A DNA stretch of 64,000 nucleotides, taken from positions 58,726,512 through 58,790,511 of the forward strand of contig NC_088301.1 of the NCBI RefSeq assembly GCF_032854445.1. The letters are read 5' to 3'. The translations under genes and the position numbers were made by a program. Source of the DNA: Liolophura sinensis (taxonomy: Eukaryota; Mollusca; Polyplacophora; Chitonida; Chitonidae). Positions 38,499 to 51,600 of the stretch are shown in pieces. How positions within the stretch are numbered: position 1 is the stretch's first letter; the number at the start of each line of letters is the position of its first letter. The notes below the pieces were generated by a model. That model made no database searches. It had not been told where the DNA came from and saw only the letters and a program-made list of their open reading frames with translations.

Positions 38499-38719
38499 TG
38501 GTATACCAGACGTAAACCACCAGGGACGTTCCAGGTCAGCATTTGCAAGGCCAATTCCCAAAACGATGTATAACACAAACCACCAAAGAAGTAAGCAAAG
38601 CATACAAAGTACGAAAATAGGCTGGAATCATGAACAGAGAAGTAATCAACGGTTTTCTATGATGTTGGACAATTGCAAGATGTGTTCTAGGCGACTGAGT
38701 GAAATCAGTATTCAAAACA
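38499..38719 (-). repeat. Mosaic repeat, module B in reverse (right arm of inverted repeat)
   Basis: It is the reverse complement of 37265-37474: on the minus strand it reads TTGAATACTGATTTCACTCA, later TTCTTTGGTGGTTTGTGTTA and TTTTGGGAATTGGCCTTGCA, and ends at GGTATACC. The pairing could form a foldback hairpin with about 1 kb of loop. Confidence 0.75.
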
Positions 38720-39484
38720 GACATAACAGACAAAAAACAGCCACACAGTAACCGATGAAATCCGGGCTCTTGTCTTTGGAATAGAACTGTCCAGCAAAGC
38801 ATTGCCTGGGCATTTATATCAGTTAGAGTTTTATTCTAACTCTTCATGTAAGCCTTTAAGCAGGAGCAGAATAAGGTAAACACAAAATGCGGTGATATCA
38901 ATATTTCAGATTTCAGATGTCACTGCTGTAGAATCCTAAGAAAGGTTCACTTATTTAAGCATATAGGCGCCTTCTTCAGCAGATGTGTTTTATGGGGTAA
39001 TAATAACCAATGATGCCCCTCTTCCTGCTTACATAACTTAGATATGGTGGCCTTGTGTTGTGAGGCGAAGTGGCTACATCATACATTCAACAAGAATCTT
39101 CAGAGTGCATTCCCAAGTGAATGGGTGGGCGTGTCGGATGAGGGGCCATTGAACAAGATAATGATCACCGCATCTTTGATCCGCGCTCATTGTCAATTTA
39201 TGATCGTTATTTGGCACGAGGCCTGAGGATTTAAGCAGCCAGCTGAGTGACGTAGGGACGGTTTATTTCACCGAGGACGCTCAAGTAAATGTTAAATTGC
39301 TTCTAGAATATATACCCGCAATGCTATAAACCATGTATGCGAGGAATCTGTTCGATCCTTAAACCACAAAGCATTGTTCAACCGCAAACCTATAATTACA
39401 GCCATCAGGCGCGTATTGAGAAATTATCAGAATCGCAAGGAAAAATAATTGCACAGGACATGCAAAGATACCGCACAAACTTAT

Positions 39485-39600
39485 ACTGTATGTGGTTAAG
39501 GCGTGCTTCAGTGAAAACATAGGGTACAAGCGTGACTCATAACAACCAGGGACACGAGTTGTGGGTTCAATCCCGGTCTTGGATAGGGAATTTATAGACT
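39485..39600 (+). mobile_element. Second tRNA-like SINE family, copy 1
   Basis: A degenerate box A-like stretch (GTATGTGGTTAAGGCGTG) is followed about 70 bp later by a good box B (GTGGGTTCAATCCCGG). The wide spacing and lack of a foldable anticodon arm rule out a functional tRNA gene. It is probably a SINE head with a small insertion. It is distinct in sequence from the SINE at 29.2 kb. Confidence 0.4.
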
Positions 39601-40214
39601 TCCTTGGTGACAAAGGGCGGCTCACAGTTTTTTTTAGAGGTGCTTCCACGGCCTTGTGTCTGGACATCACTAGCAGAAAGTTAGTCAACCGAATGCAATT
39701 CTACTTATGAGTAGCTAAAAGGAACATACCTGAGGATTTTGTTGGGTGAAAATTCATGTTGCTTCTCAGTTATTATATGTATTATAATGGCATGCAAAAT
39801 GGTATCGCCAAACACATAGGGGTAAGCAAAAAAAGTATTTGATGTTGTTGACGTTGAAAGTAAATTTGCCATTCTTCTAGAGGGAAAAGCTCCTAATAAT
39901 TTAGTCTGTACTGGCAAAAATTGTTACTATATAAATTTTTTGACAGAGAAGTTAAATTCATGTTCATCATCACCCGCGTATACTGTTGCCACATGTACAC
40001 AAACACAAAGGTAAGCCTTTCTTACGAAAACACCTGTATAAAACGGGAGGATTTCAAGTTTCATCACAAGTCATTGATTAACAGCTAGTGTCAAGGAAAG
40101 TCTATCAAATCTACAGTGAGTACTCTTGATGGGCAAGATGGCCGGAGTGTTCAGGAACTCTGGTGATCTGGGCCATGGTTTTTTCAAATTACGATTGACC
40201 TGTGGTTAAGCATG

Positions 40215-40865
40215 ATGTTTTTATGAACAGTTGCAATCAAAGCGCAACTGAAATACCTACAATTTATTCGACTTGGAAATTATCCACGGATTACAAGATT
40301 TAAATTTGAATTCGATATCTTGCCAAGAAAATCTACTATCTTCCCGGAGTCATTGAATACTCATGACTGCTTCTATGTTCTACGAACTGTGTTTACTAAT
40401 TACATATTATTTCTTACACATTTCCTTAGGGACTTGTGGTATATGCTGCTTTTGGAAATGGATCTTCCGATTATCTTGCGATCATGGTGTTTGGGGTAGT
40501 GTAAATTGCTAACATTTATTCACCTACATAAACAGTTAGAATAAAACCGTGACAGAGGTAACATGACAAGAGGATGTATTTTACCGGTTACGTGTGACCA
40601 TTTGGCAGCTATCACACTATCGTCGATTCTCTGGTTTACTCTCTTAGTTCTACATCTTTAACTATATTGTATTCCTGCTTAAACCAGGATTCTGCTGGTG
40701 GACTAAGCATCCCCGAGGCCTGGTCCCTTTGCATTGTTTTCATGTGCTTGTATATTAAATGTTATGACAACACAGCATTTTTAGTCATTCTAGACCTGAG
40801 ACGTCTAATATGCTGTATAATATATTCTATAGGAACTCCCCTCCATGGTTTATGGTGGCAAACGA
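40215..40865 (+). repeat. Mosaic repeat, modules A-B-D-C copy 2
   Basis: A (ATGAACAGTTGCAATCAAAG, about 40219), diverged B (about 40370-40500, GGACTTGTGGTATATGCTGC), D (about 40530-40640, TTTTACCGGTTACGTGTGAC) and C (about 40660-40860, AACCAGGATTCTGCTGGTGG; CCTTTGCATTGTTTTCATG) occur in this order. Module E is absent between B and D. The same D-C pair appears in reverse at 49245-49430. Confidence 0.65.
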
Positions 40866-43800
40866 ATGTCGGACATGGCGCTTAGATTCCTAAAATAAAT
40901 ACTGCAGCGGTAATGGTCAATCAAAGTTGTCAATACTTGTCCTTGAGTAAATCACAAATATTTCGTTTTAGTCCAGTACTTATATTTACCTACCAGTATC
41001 CGCATGTTATAACTTCCAACGGGCAATTTAGCAATTCAACTGTATGCAGAAATCAATACCTATATAGGCCTATACTTAAAGCTGGAAAACTCCTTGCATA
41101 AAATGAGATAGACTGTTACGTTGGAAACATCTAAAAAAAAAACAAGGGTATCAATCTGAAGTTGAGTATCACAGAACGCGCACAACGACGAAGAAAAAAC
41201 TGTTATTGTAACTGTTCAGTGGAAATCGCTCTTAATGGCAACGCCTCGAACATATTCACGAAAGGCTCATTTTGGATGACCTCTGTTTTCTTTTTCTTTT
41301 TACAGTCTTTGTGTTCGTACATTATCGGTGCCATTTGTTTCTCGTCCATATCATATCTGATTTCTGAAGCCGATTATTATCGCCAGAGGGCGGTCTCATT
41401 TAGCCTGGTTGTCGACGAGAGTGGGAACGTCTGCACGTGCTGGATCTCGCTGGGCTATCTATAATAATTTGATTTTAATAGCCTAATCAACTACTGTGCC
41501 CCAAAGATCGCCACACAATAGGGCCTGTCCGCGTAAATTGATGACTTGCTTCATCATATATTCATAACAAGAGGGGCCTTTTTATCGGTTGGGACGTGTG
41601 GTTCGGCCATCGTATACCACTTCCGAACACCTTGCACTGAGTCTTGGCTCAGCCGCCCGCGGACCATTCCTTTGATGCCATTTAAAACAGTCATTTATAA
41701 GTTTATGCTTAAAATTGCTTGATATGCTTAAAATTGCTTGATATGCTCAATTAAAAAGAACAATCTGCTTTAGAAACAATGATCAACGTTAAAGATATTT
41801 CGAAAATGAAACTTCACTCGTCCAAATGGAAGGCATGTCAAACCATTGTTTACATCTTTTGAGCATTTAACAGGATACACTCCTGATATTAAACATTGTT
41901 AACTTCTTGGAAAAAGAGTTATTATAGCATACATACATCGCTGTACCTACATTTTCTTTTATTGCTTTCTTCGTTTCTCAGAAACTAATTATACATTTTA
42001 CACGCTTCTGTATTTACATAAAAAAACAGCAACGACACTGTATCATCATCGTGTGCAAATCAAATTTCAAATTCGCAAGATAGTTAGAACTTTTTATTTA
42101 ACTGTGTGCAAGACTGTGATGCAACAGTCTCCTGTACAATACGCTTCATCGCTCACGATATTCCCAGTGCTTCAATTCCCACATCTTACAAGAGCTTTCA
42201 TTTAAATGAATTCGAAGTTAGTCTGATCCAGAATGGCTAAATGTGCTGCACATTAGCGACGTCACCACAACCTTGGCGAAAAACTGTCTGAGCGGAGTTG
42301 CCAATATGGAGCCGATTATCACCTTCCCTTATCGGTCGAATTTTCGATCAGCTAGAGTTCTGTACACGGCCACAGGCCTAATCTTTTGGCTGCCCAGTGT
42401 TGGGCCAGCCTCTTGTCGATTTGAGCGGTCACGGGTGACTGGTCCATTTTGTCGACAGGCGACAAAGACGGAGAAGTTGGTGGAAAGTGTTTGGAGTCAG
42501 GGGAACCGGAGAGCCGGGTCACTGGCTGAAGGAAGTGCCCACCATCTCTACAGATTAAATACTCCCCGGTTTAAGCATTTTAACGGACAGGCACTTATCA
42601 CGGGTCGCTGATGTGCTCATGTTTTGACAGGAGGCGGGGCACGCGGCGTCTACAACAGGGTCCGCTCTTCAAACTAACAACATATGATTAGATACAAAGT
42701 AGTATCTCATTAAAACGTATTGGGATTGACAAATAAAACATCTATCAAAGGAAACAGTTTTTCTCATTATTATCCCAGCATAAACAGGGTATACAGAGAG
42801 CCAATTTATCAAAGTTGATAAAGAATAATGACGGGTGTATGTATATTAAAGGAAAGCGTCCTTATTAATTATATTTGTATATCCTTAAGCAGGCTTATAA
42901 TTTTCATTTCTAGTTTTTATAAACTTTGTCTTATTTACTTCTTCACAGCTATTACATACCTGGGATTAAATCACAGCAACTTATTGAACAGTCTCTTAAC
43001 AATCACAATGTTTTAAATTTTTCTGATTTTAATACCTTTTTATTGCTCTTCGGGTGTAATCTGCTGTATATAATGCATTCTCATTGTTATCTAATATGTA
43101 TATCTTATCACCACAATATAATAAAACCTTTTATATATGGCATACATCGACAATAATTCATTTTTGTTAATTTCGGTGGGTAAATTAAAACAGAGTTTAT
43201 TTTATTTGTTAAAATTCTCGTTAAGGCACAATTCATGAACATATAACACATGAAATCACTTAAATTCCCTGAAACCCTCCATCTTCTCCTGCCCTAATTT
43301 CATATTTTTTGCATTTTTAAGTATATTTGCATGAATATATATATGTACATATAATTTTTGAATTTTTTTTTCAAAGAACGTATTCCACAAGAAGTTGTCG
43401 TTGTTAATATTACATGCTTGTCAGAAAGATTCTCACTTCTTGGGAGATCTTGTGGTTTCCTTTGGCAACCAAGCGTTCATGGACGTGGCTAGGGTAGATG
43501 AGAACTGGAAAGGACAAACTGAAAACAAGTAAAAGCAGGAAATCGAAGAAAATTGCTGGATGTGCGAGAGGTGTTAGTCAAACTTTAGGAAGAGTCGGAG
43601 AAAGTAAGGAGATGAATGGCTGCGATCAATGATCGGAAATTAGCCACTCGCCGGCTTACAAAGCAGAACTAACAGCCAGGAGCGCATGTGCATGACTTGA
43701 AGCCTGAACTTACCAGCGCGTCCTTAACAAATTGACGGCGGGCGGAAATCACCCCCCTAGCTAAAACGTTGCTTTCTTTTCCTCTCGCGCGATCGGATAA

Positions 43801-44459
43801 CTGCTAATAAATACGGAAAATAAACTAGTTAAGTTGTTCTAATTTCACACCGAGGGGAACAAACGGACGGTTTTTTAAAGCCCACTAAACTCCGAACTGA
43901 GGTGTACATGTTTGACGTCTTTCAGCGAGTTGGACATTGTTAACAAAGATAACGGGATTAGCCCGTCAGTGGCGTGAATGAGGCAGCTGCCCCACACACG
44001 TAACCGCTTGTCCCCCGCCATCGTGCGTGGTCTGTCCAGAAACTCTCAGAGATCTGTCCATTCGTAGATGTGACCAGATAACACCCATTCTCACGTATGA
44101 CTTCGAACCAGAACAATAACAGACCGGTACTTCTAATTAAAGCCATTCATCTGAGGAAAGTCAGCAATTTCCATCCTCCAGAAACTAACAAACAATGGAA
44201 CCACATCAACAAATACCCAGATATAATTATCACATCACTGCCAGCTTTTTTGGATCATAATGAACGTATCGCAAACTTTACCATGTTCACGTTTTGGAAA
44301 AAGTACATTGGAAAATTCGGCGGCGAATTCATTTCCGCTTTGAGTTGAAAAAGGCAATACTTAAGAGATAAAAAAAGCAGGTTGTCTCTTTGTGGGGGTA
44401 TATTAGTCGGTTTGTATATGGTCGTCTTCTGGGCGCTTGTCGTTTACCGGTGAATAGCG

Positions 44460-44855
44460 TGATTGATTCTAATAGTTGCTGGCCGTCCGCGCAGATGTTG
44501 ACGGGGCCGTTCACCCATTCGTCTTTCCTCGCCGCGTCCAAAGGACAGGGGCTAAATGATTCAATCACAGTTCAGTTAAAAATTCATGAGCGTAGAAAAG
44601 AAATATAAGTGTCTAATCTGGAAACGGATGTCCGTCTCATTTCCTCGCTTGCTGAAAATCCTTGAAACGCATTGGTTAACGCTACAAATTGACGTTGTTG
44701 GGAGAGCGGTTGATCATTACCGCGTCACAGGTGTACGTTACAGGCGGGCGGCACTTGGTTACACTGGAGCTCACGGTCCAGGCCCACCGTCCCTGACCAG
44801 TCTGCCCCCAAGACCAAGACTCACTCACCCTAGGGACACCCTGCTGCAGAAAACG
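44460..44855 (+). promoter_or_regulatory. GC-rich island with a possible PoxN 5' UTR exon end
   Basis: A strong donor (AAACG before GTAAGT, exon side ending 44855) closes a GC-rich island. The first coding exon of PoxN, 2.2 kb downstream, starts behind an acceptor (TTCTTTTTCAG, ending 47050). Joining the two would give a non-coding first exon. This is inferred from splice-site quality and GC content only; no core promoter motif is clear. Confidence 0.35.
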
Positions 44856-47080
44856 GTAAGTCATATTTCCATGCCTCTTGAATGTGTTCACTTTCAAGGA
44901 GTTTAGTTTGTTCTCAATCATCTGAAAACTTACATCTGACACTGATTTGACTTTGGTCTAACTTTTATGTCAAAAAATATTTCTGTATTTTGACTGGAAT
45001 GAATGACTAAATTTTGCTTCAAGAGTCATTAATCAGCAACAAACTTCCAACACTTAATAGCTATCGCTACTCTCTTTTGTATAAGGACTTGGTTCACTTT
45101 ATTAAGAAAAACAAAGAAACAAAAAACTGGAACTTGACCAAGCGTCAAATAGTAAAAAAGAGGAATAATAAAATTTATTTTTTTAAATTAACACACGTTT
45201 GTAAGATATATATTAAATATATATGCATCAAATGTATATATACAAAAATTGCCAGTAATTAACTGTCAGTTAACGGGATGGAATTGTTTGTAGATAGTGT
45301 ATTTCCAGTTTCGCACTTATTCCTTTCTTTTTAATAAATAGATAGCTTTAGACTTGCCATAGTTTTTATGTAATTTAGTCACAACAAATAGCCTTAGGTG
45401 ATTGGTTTAAATAGGTGTTTTCTTATTTCAGTCAGGACAAAGCTATTATGCCAATTCATATATATATATATATGAAAGACTAAGGCATTTCTTCTAAATG
45501 AAATAAGGAAATAGAATTTTAGAGGTTATTTTCGTTCCATAGAAACTACGGTTTAACCAGCTCATCAACTTCCAATTCCAAAAACTAAGAATGTAATGAC
45601 GAGACTTTAAATTTTGACTTAGTGAGACTTGGCTTTGTGGAATCCGTCCCTGGCCGTAAGTGCTGCATTGGTGTAAAAACTACCACTAGTTTAGAATAAG
45701 AGATAAAACTCCTAATTGCTTCGGTAGGCCTACTTATGTACCATGTATATTAACAATATATAGAGTGTTGTAAACCCAATTTCGTGGTAACAAAGTCAAA
45801 ATAAGAGCCCATACTATAATACATATTCCCATTTAGCTTTTTGTCTCTTGCATGAGATGTAATATTGCATGGAAATTTACATTTGCGCTCCAATCTTGTT
45901 CACAGCTTTCTGTAATATATACATCTGATATGGGATACTAATGCATGAAGAGAATCCTCAGAAAAACTGAGAAAAAGAAACGACAGTAACTGTATGTCAT
46001 TATATGTTCTTCAATATCTCTGAGCCTTACTGATTATGTACTTTGAAAATGTCATCATTGGACTCTTGTTAAAATATGAAATTGGAATATGAAGAAGATA
46101 TAGTATCACCCCTGCGCCTTTTATCTAACAGTCGTTTTTTCTGTCGTTTTTAAAACAGTGTTTTAGCAGCTTATTAGAACACATACCATAGATTACATAA
46201 TCTCGAACGCAAAACCCATACAGTGATGTTTTGGGGGTCAAACCCAAAGCGTTTGCCGCTGTGTTTAACAGCTCTGGATAATTACACGTTATTTCAAACT
46301 GCTGTAATCTGTCCTAACTTAACTTTCCAAAGTGATGACAATGAGAAGATGTAGCCACAGAACGGCGATGTGAAGTACAGACGTTCTCTGTCTTTAATTA
46401 AACACTATAAACTGATGACCACTTTACTATTTGACAACACTGAATAGGAGAAATTGACAAGATAGCTGCTCTCCATGACGCCTTCAGGGGACGCTTTATT
46501 GTTCCCACACGCGAGCGCACGTTCTCTCGTCACAATCGACATGGTGCCACGTGCGAGGGTCGGCTCCCATTGGCCCATTTACCGTCTTTTACGGTTGAGG
46601 AAAAGTCTCAACACCTGTTTACTTGGATTGGACATAATAGCCGAACATGGTGACTCTATTGTAACCTCTTGACATAAATGACTCTGCAATTCAACAGACA
46701 GAGATTTAGATGTTGACCTTTGTCAGAGAATAGCCTGTTTGTGTTAACCCCTGCACATATCTCTACTAGCTTCCTGAGGGTAATGTAGACCAAAGTTCCC
46801 TAAGTGGTTGGGAGGAAAATTTTGGACGTCTTTCATTTGCAGTCGTTACGGCAGTTTTTAAAAAGTAGATCTTAAAATTCAAACAGAGGCTTTATTGATG
46901 ATTTATTGTTTTTTTCGCCAGCTAGTTCATTATCTTGCTCAGTCCATGTTAATCAGTGTTAAGTCCAATTGTAATCTGGCAATAGCAAAGTCTTGGTATA
47001 CAGAGATTATACATATCAGGTACCTATTGTGGAAAATACTTCTTTTTCAGAATCTGTCACGACATAGGCGATCGACCGAA

Positions 47081-48609
47081 ATGCCACACACAGGTAAGTG
47101 TCGTATCTCAGTAATGTTTAATCATTAACATAGAAAAATGGTCACACTTAACCACTGAAATGCAGCCTCTTTTTTGTTCTAACTATATTAACGTAAATGC
47201 TTATATTTAATAGCAACTTATACCTCCCCTAGTACCACAACTTAAGTAGGATTAGGTGAAAAAGATGTAGTATCGTTAATTGCAACTTTTTACACGTCAA
47301 TAGTCTAGAATTACTGAAGAGAGTGTGTTGATATAACATTTACTAAATTAACGGTATAACATGAAAATAACAATTAAAGCAAAGGGACCAAACCTGAGTC
47401 CAACCAACAGAATCAAAGTTTATGAAGGCAGACAATATAAAAAAACTACATCGTGAAGATTATAACTGGATCAACAACAACACCAACCTGATAGTTAACG
47501 AATGGTCACACGTATAATGGATGAAATCTGACCTCATTAATTACTCTTTTACATGGGTATATTTTAAATGTTCATGATGTAATGTAGCAACATACACACT
47601 CCCTGGTGTACAATAATAGTATACAACGACATATTTATGTTTCTGTTGACAATTTGCGAACATTACATGATTGACGGGTAGGTGGGGTGGGGGAGGGGGT
47701 CAAATTCTGATTGTCTTCCAGATAAATCTGTCCTACACATGATGTACTTAATATACATGCCTTAAATGAGAACATTTCTGTAAATCCATACATTTTGTTT
47801 ATTATATTTCTTGGCAAAAAAAAAAACATAAACTGATTATGTATCAGTTAATATCACCCTGCGTGACTGATCACGTGTAAATTTTGGTTTTTGGCAAATG
47901 GCGCAAAAGTAAGAAAATGTACTTTTTAAAATATATTATTTAATACAAAAAATTGGGAGTAAATTATTGATGAGCAGGGCCACCTAAACTGGAGAAGGGT
48001 TTGATCACTCACGACAGTGTAGGAATATAGGCATAATACGTGATTCGGATATCTGCTGTAAAGATTATATAAATATAAAGACTACAACGTAGGGAGTAAA
48101 TCTTGAGCAGCGACGAAAGTGTGATAATTGGCATATGGTTGCACGTAACCGGATAATAGCAGGTAAAAAGGTTTATTGAAAACACGCATTTTCTTTTCTC
48201 ATAGGTCTATATTGGTTCAGACTTGTTATCATGCACAGGTTCTGATTGCAATGTTCCAGTTCTGATGCAAAGTGTGACCATTTACCAGGACTCCGTTGGT
48301 GGAATAAGCATCACAAAGGCCTTGGTTAATGTGCAATGTTTTAAAGCTGGGGAAAACATAAAAAAAATTAGTTATAAATATTATAAATTGGCAATATATA
48401 TAAATATTTTTTTCGATTTGTCTTTCAAGAGAAGAAACACTTGTAAACAATTTCGAATGCTGGGTATTAGGGCCCACCTTTTGGTATACATTGCCTTTTG
48501 CGTAATAATTTTATAGATGAGGATGTAACACATGTTTAATAAATATATATTTGCACTAGAAATTGGTCTCTTCATCTAACAAATGTGTTCAACCTGGATT
48601 TTGATCATA

Positions 48610-48666
<57 letters not shown>

Positions 48667-51600
48667 CATAAATGTTATTATAATTCAAATTAAATGCATG
48701 TATTTTAATATAACATTAACGTTAACATTACTGCATTTTTTTTACCTAATTCAGCTATAGCGAATTGTTCTGTGTAAACGCCGTTTCAGCATCGTCACTT
48801 ATTTTTAACGACTTTTAAAGGCAAATCGCTAATGCCGAGGGGCACACAGGTTTCCTTGTTCCCAGCATGAACATACGTGAGCCAAAAACATATTGGAGGG
48901 CACTCAGGCTTTTTATACAAGCAGCCGTGGTTAGGAACGTCCTTGTTATAAAGACGTAAATCTAAATGTTATGGGCTAAGACAAATTTCCAACACAAAAA
49001 CATTCAACACAGACCTAAGGAAGTATATTAAGTTAGAAATTAGGACGGATTCGCGGAAAGAAAGGCTGTCATCTATTAAATTTGACTTAAGTTTGAATGC
49101 AGATCATACCAATAGTTTTCGTTTTAAATATTTCAATTCACCTAACTTACACATGTATATAAGGTTAACAGGGGCGATCTCGTGAATGTCTGAATGTGAA
49201 AACAGTGCTGCCTTAGTTGCTATTTAATATACCTCACTGGTCTAGAATTCCTCAAATTACTTGGTTGTCATCACATTATAACAATATAAAGGCACCAGGT
49301 CTCAAGGTTATATAGTCCAACAGCAGAATCCTGGTTTATGCTGGAATACAAGATAACAGACTACAAAACAGAAAGTGAAACCAGAGCAGCGACTACAGTG
49401 TAATAGTTCGCAAATGTTGGCAAAAGGCTGCGCCTACCTTTCCACATTTCAGTCATCACAACGATAAGCAGTTGGATGAGAATGAATGCACTAAATGATT
49501 ATTTGTCATTAATCTGTTATTTCTTCACATATATGTGATTACATCTGCGAGAGTACAGTTGGTTTGTGGTGAGGTTTGGGTTATCAACTATGGGAATGCA
49601 TAGTGTTGGGTGTTCTAAATGGTGCTTAGTCAACCACTTCCAGACGAAAAAAGACCATAAAACCTGAACCGCGAAGTGAAGTGAAAGTGTATGTCGAATG
49701 ATCATGTTTGACAGCGTTATCCGAAACCAAAAACTAATAATTTCCCTTTTATTAGTGATCTCCGATTGTTTTGTGTTATTTCAGGTCAAACTGGCGTTAA
49801 TCAGTTGGGAGGGATATTCGTGAACGGCAGACCTCTTCCGGATCATGTGCGCAGGCGCATTGTTGAGCTGGCTCAGATGGGAGTCAGGCCGTGTGACATA
49901 TCACGGCAGCTTTTGGTGTCCCATGGATGTGTTAGTAAGATACTCACACGATATTACGAAACTGGTTCCATCAAACCAGGCTCCATTGGCGGAAGTAAAC
50001 CAAAGGTAAGTCGGTCTGTATTGCACACAAGCCGCCTACTTGTCTAATAACCCTTCTGCATGACAAACGGAAATGTGTAGTAAATGTGTACATTAATAAA
50101 TTAAGATAATACCTAAAGTGTTTTCCGTTTGTGCATTCTCTCGTTACTGCAGTTTATGGAGGATTGAAACTTAATCTTTAATAATGTCTTATGTTGATAC
50201 TGATACAGTGAACAGAGAATTTTTAGAATTTCAGAATTTTCAGAATTTTAGGTATATTAATATTGAAGATGGGAATATTTTAATATTTGCCTCATCGATG
50301 TTATGATTGTTTGTTGTTGCTGTTGTTTTCCTGTGATTAGTGGTGTTTCCATATCTGTTCTCGGTATTTACCATACTGGGATTAGTTCAGGTCACTGTTA
50401 TGTAATTCAACCGTGTCACCTGCAGTCAGCGTATATTCTTATACGACTTCTTTTTTCTTAAATTTCTATAGGTAAACAGATCTATCCCGCCTGTTAATAC
50501 GCAGGTGGCAACTCCACTAGTTGTACGAAAAATTCTTCGGTACAAACAGGAGAACCCGGCGATATTTGCTTGGGAGATTCGTGATCAACTCTTATCTCAG
50601 AGAGTATGTGATGACCAGACCGTTCCAAGCATCAGTTCCATTAACAGAATACTGCGAAACTGCGGCGTCTTGCCTTTCAACACACCAGACCTCAATTCTC
50701 CGCCAGGTGGAACCATACCGGCTTCAATTCCGGCGAATCATTGCCAGCCACTGAATCATCTCATGTCTGGCTTCACAGCCAGTAAGACGCACCTGCCGAT
50801 AGGGGGAGCAGTGATTTCGATGAGTGTACCAGGGTTATCTTATCCCGCGCTAGTTACACCACTGCCGACGGAAGACACAACGTCTGACAAAAGTAGCGAC
50901 GAGAATGGGCGTGAAAAGCTAAAACGAAAAGCGGACACAACAAATGGTAATAACATGTTTGAATACGTAATTTTCCTATATACAAAACAATAGAGTAGAA
51001 AAGAGTCTTAATATGTCATATGAAACAACATTGAAAAGAATTCAGCGTGGACAATTACACTATATACATGCATATAAATGTCTTTCCTATGTATAATGAA
51101 TTTCTCTCCAGTACTTCAGTGGATGTTTTAACACTTACATTGATACCAATGAACTGAAGTTATGGTTAGAATTTTCCAACTCTATGGCAAATAAAAAAGG
51201 TTTCCCCAAGTTTGCCTTAGCCATTAAAAGATTATCGCTTTTTTCTTAAGAAGGTCTACCATTTAGTTGCCCCCCCCCCCCCCAAGAGCCAGTGAATGTT
51301 TGGTCCGAGCGAAACACATTTCAACATTAATCAATCATTTACAACATCTCTTAAGAATACATCCCATAAAGCGACTCTTTATAGTTCACGCAACCTGAAT
51401 GTTGGGCTAGCTGTGCGGTGGCCTGTTGTGGCCGGCCTCACGCGATCACGGGCGGGCAGGTGGTTTACTGGGGCTACCGAGACAAGCCCTTCCTGTGACG
51501 GGAAGCTACGCCTATCCTCTCTACCAAACGCGGAATAATTTCCCCTCTCTCCGTCTCGCCATTGCGTTAATAATTAATTGCAGACCACATGAAATTACCA

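Larger units (their letters stand above)
34440..47080. other. Large non-coding region between PARP3 and PoxN
   Basis: The first 1-2 kb is probably the PARP3 3' UTR and flank; clustered ATTAAA hexamers at 35077-35098 are possible poly(A) signals. The 36.4-41 kb part holds tRNA-like SINE fragments and the inverted/mosaic repeats described separately. From 42.2 to 46.7 kb there are several islands of raised GC (42240-42660, 43640-43800, 44460-44860, 46440-46680) in an otherwise AT-rich background, which I take as promoter or enhancer candidates for PoxN. ORFs at 41162-41464, 42243-42611 and 44586-44906 follow these GC-rich islands and show no domain. Confidence 0.45.

Noticed and set aside
39485-39600. 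tRNA gene
   Set aside because: Box A is degenerate and box B lies about 70 bp away, without a foldable cloverleaf; a SINE head fits better.
42243-42611. 122-codon ORF in a GC-rich island upstream of PoxN
   Set aside because: GC-rich DNA has fewer stop codons; there is no homology I recognise and no splice sites that would fit it into PoxN.
44586-44906. 106-codon ORF upstream of PoxN
   Set aside because: The Pro/Arg-rich end reflects the GC-rich island; the ORF runs through a strong splice donor at 44856 and does not join in frame to the PoxN start, which has its own ATG.
49785-50946. Assignment of the paired-domain gene to Pax2/5/8 or Pax6
   Set aside because: [11 protein letters not shown] is shared with these, but [27 protein letters not shown] and [11 protein letters not shown] with the MPHTGQ start match Pox neuro, and no homeodomain or octapeptide is found.
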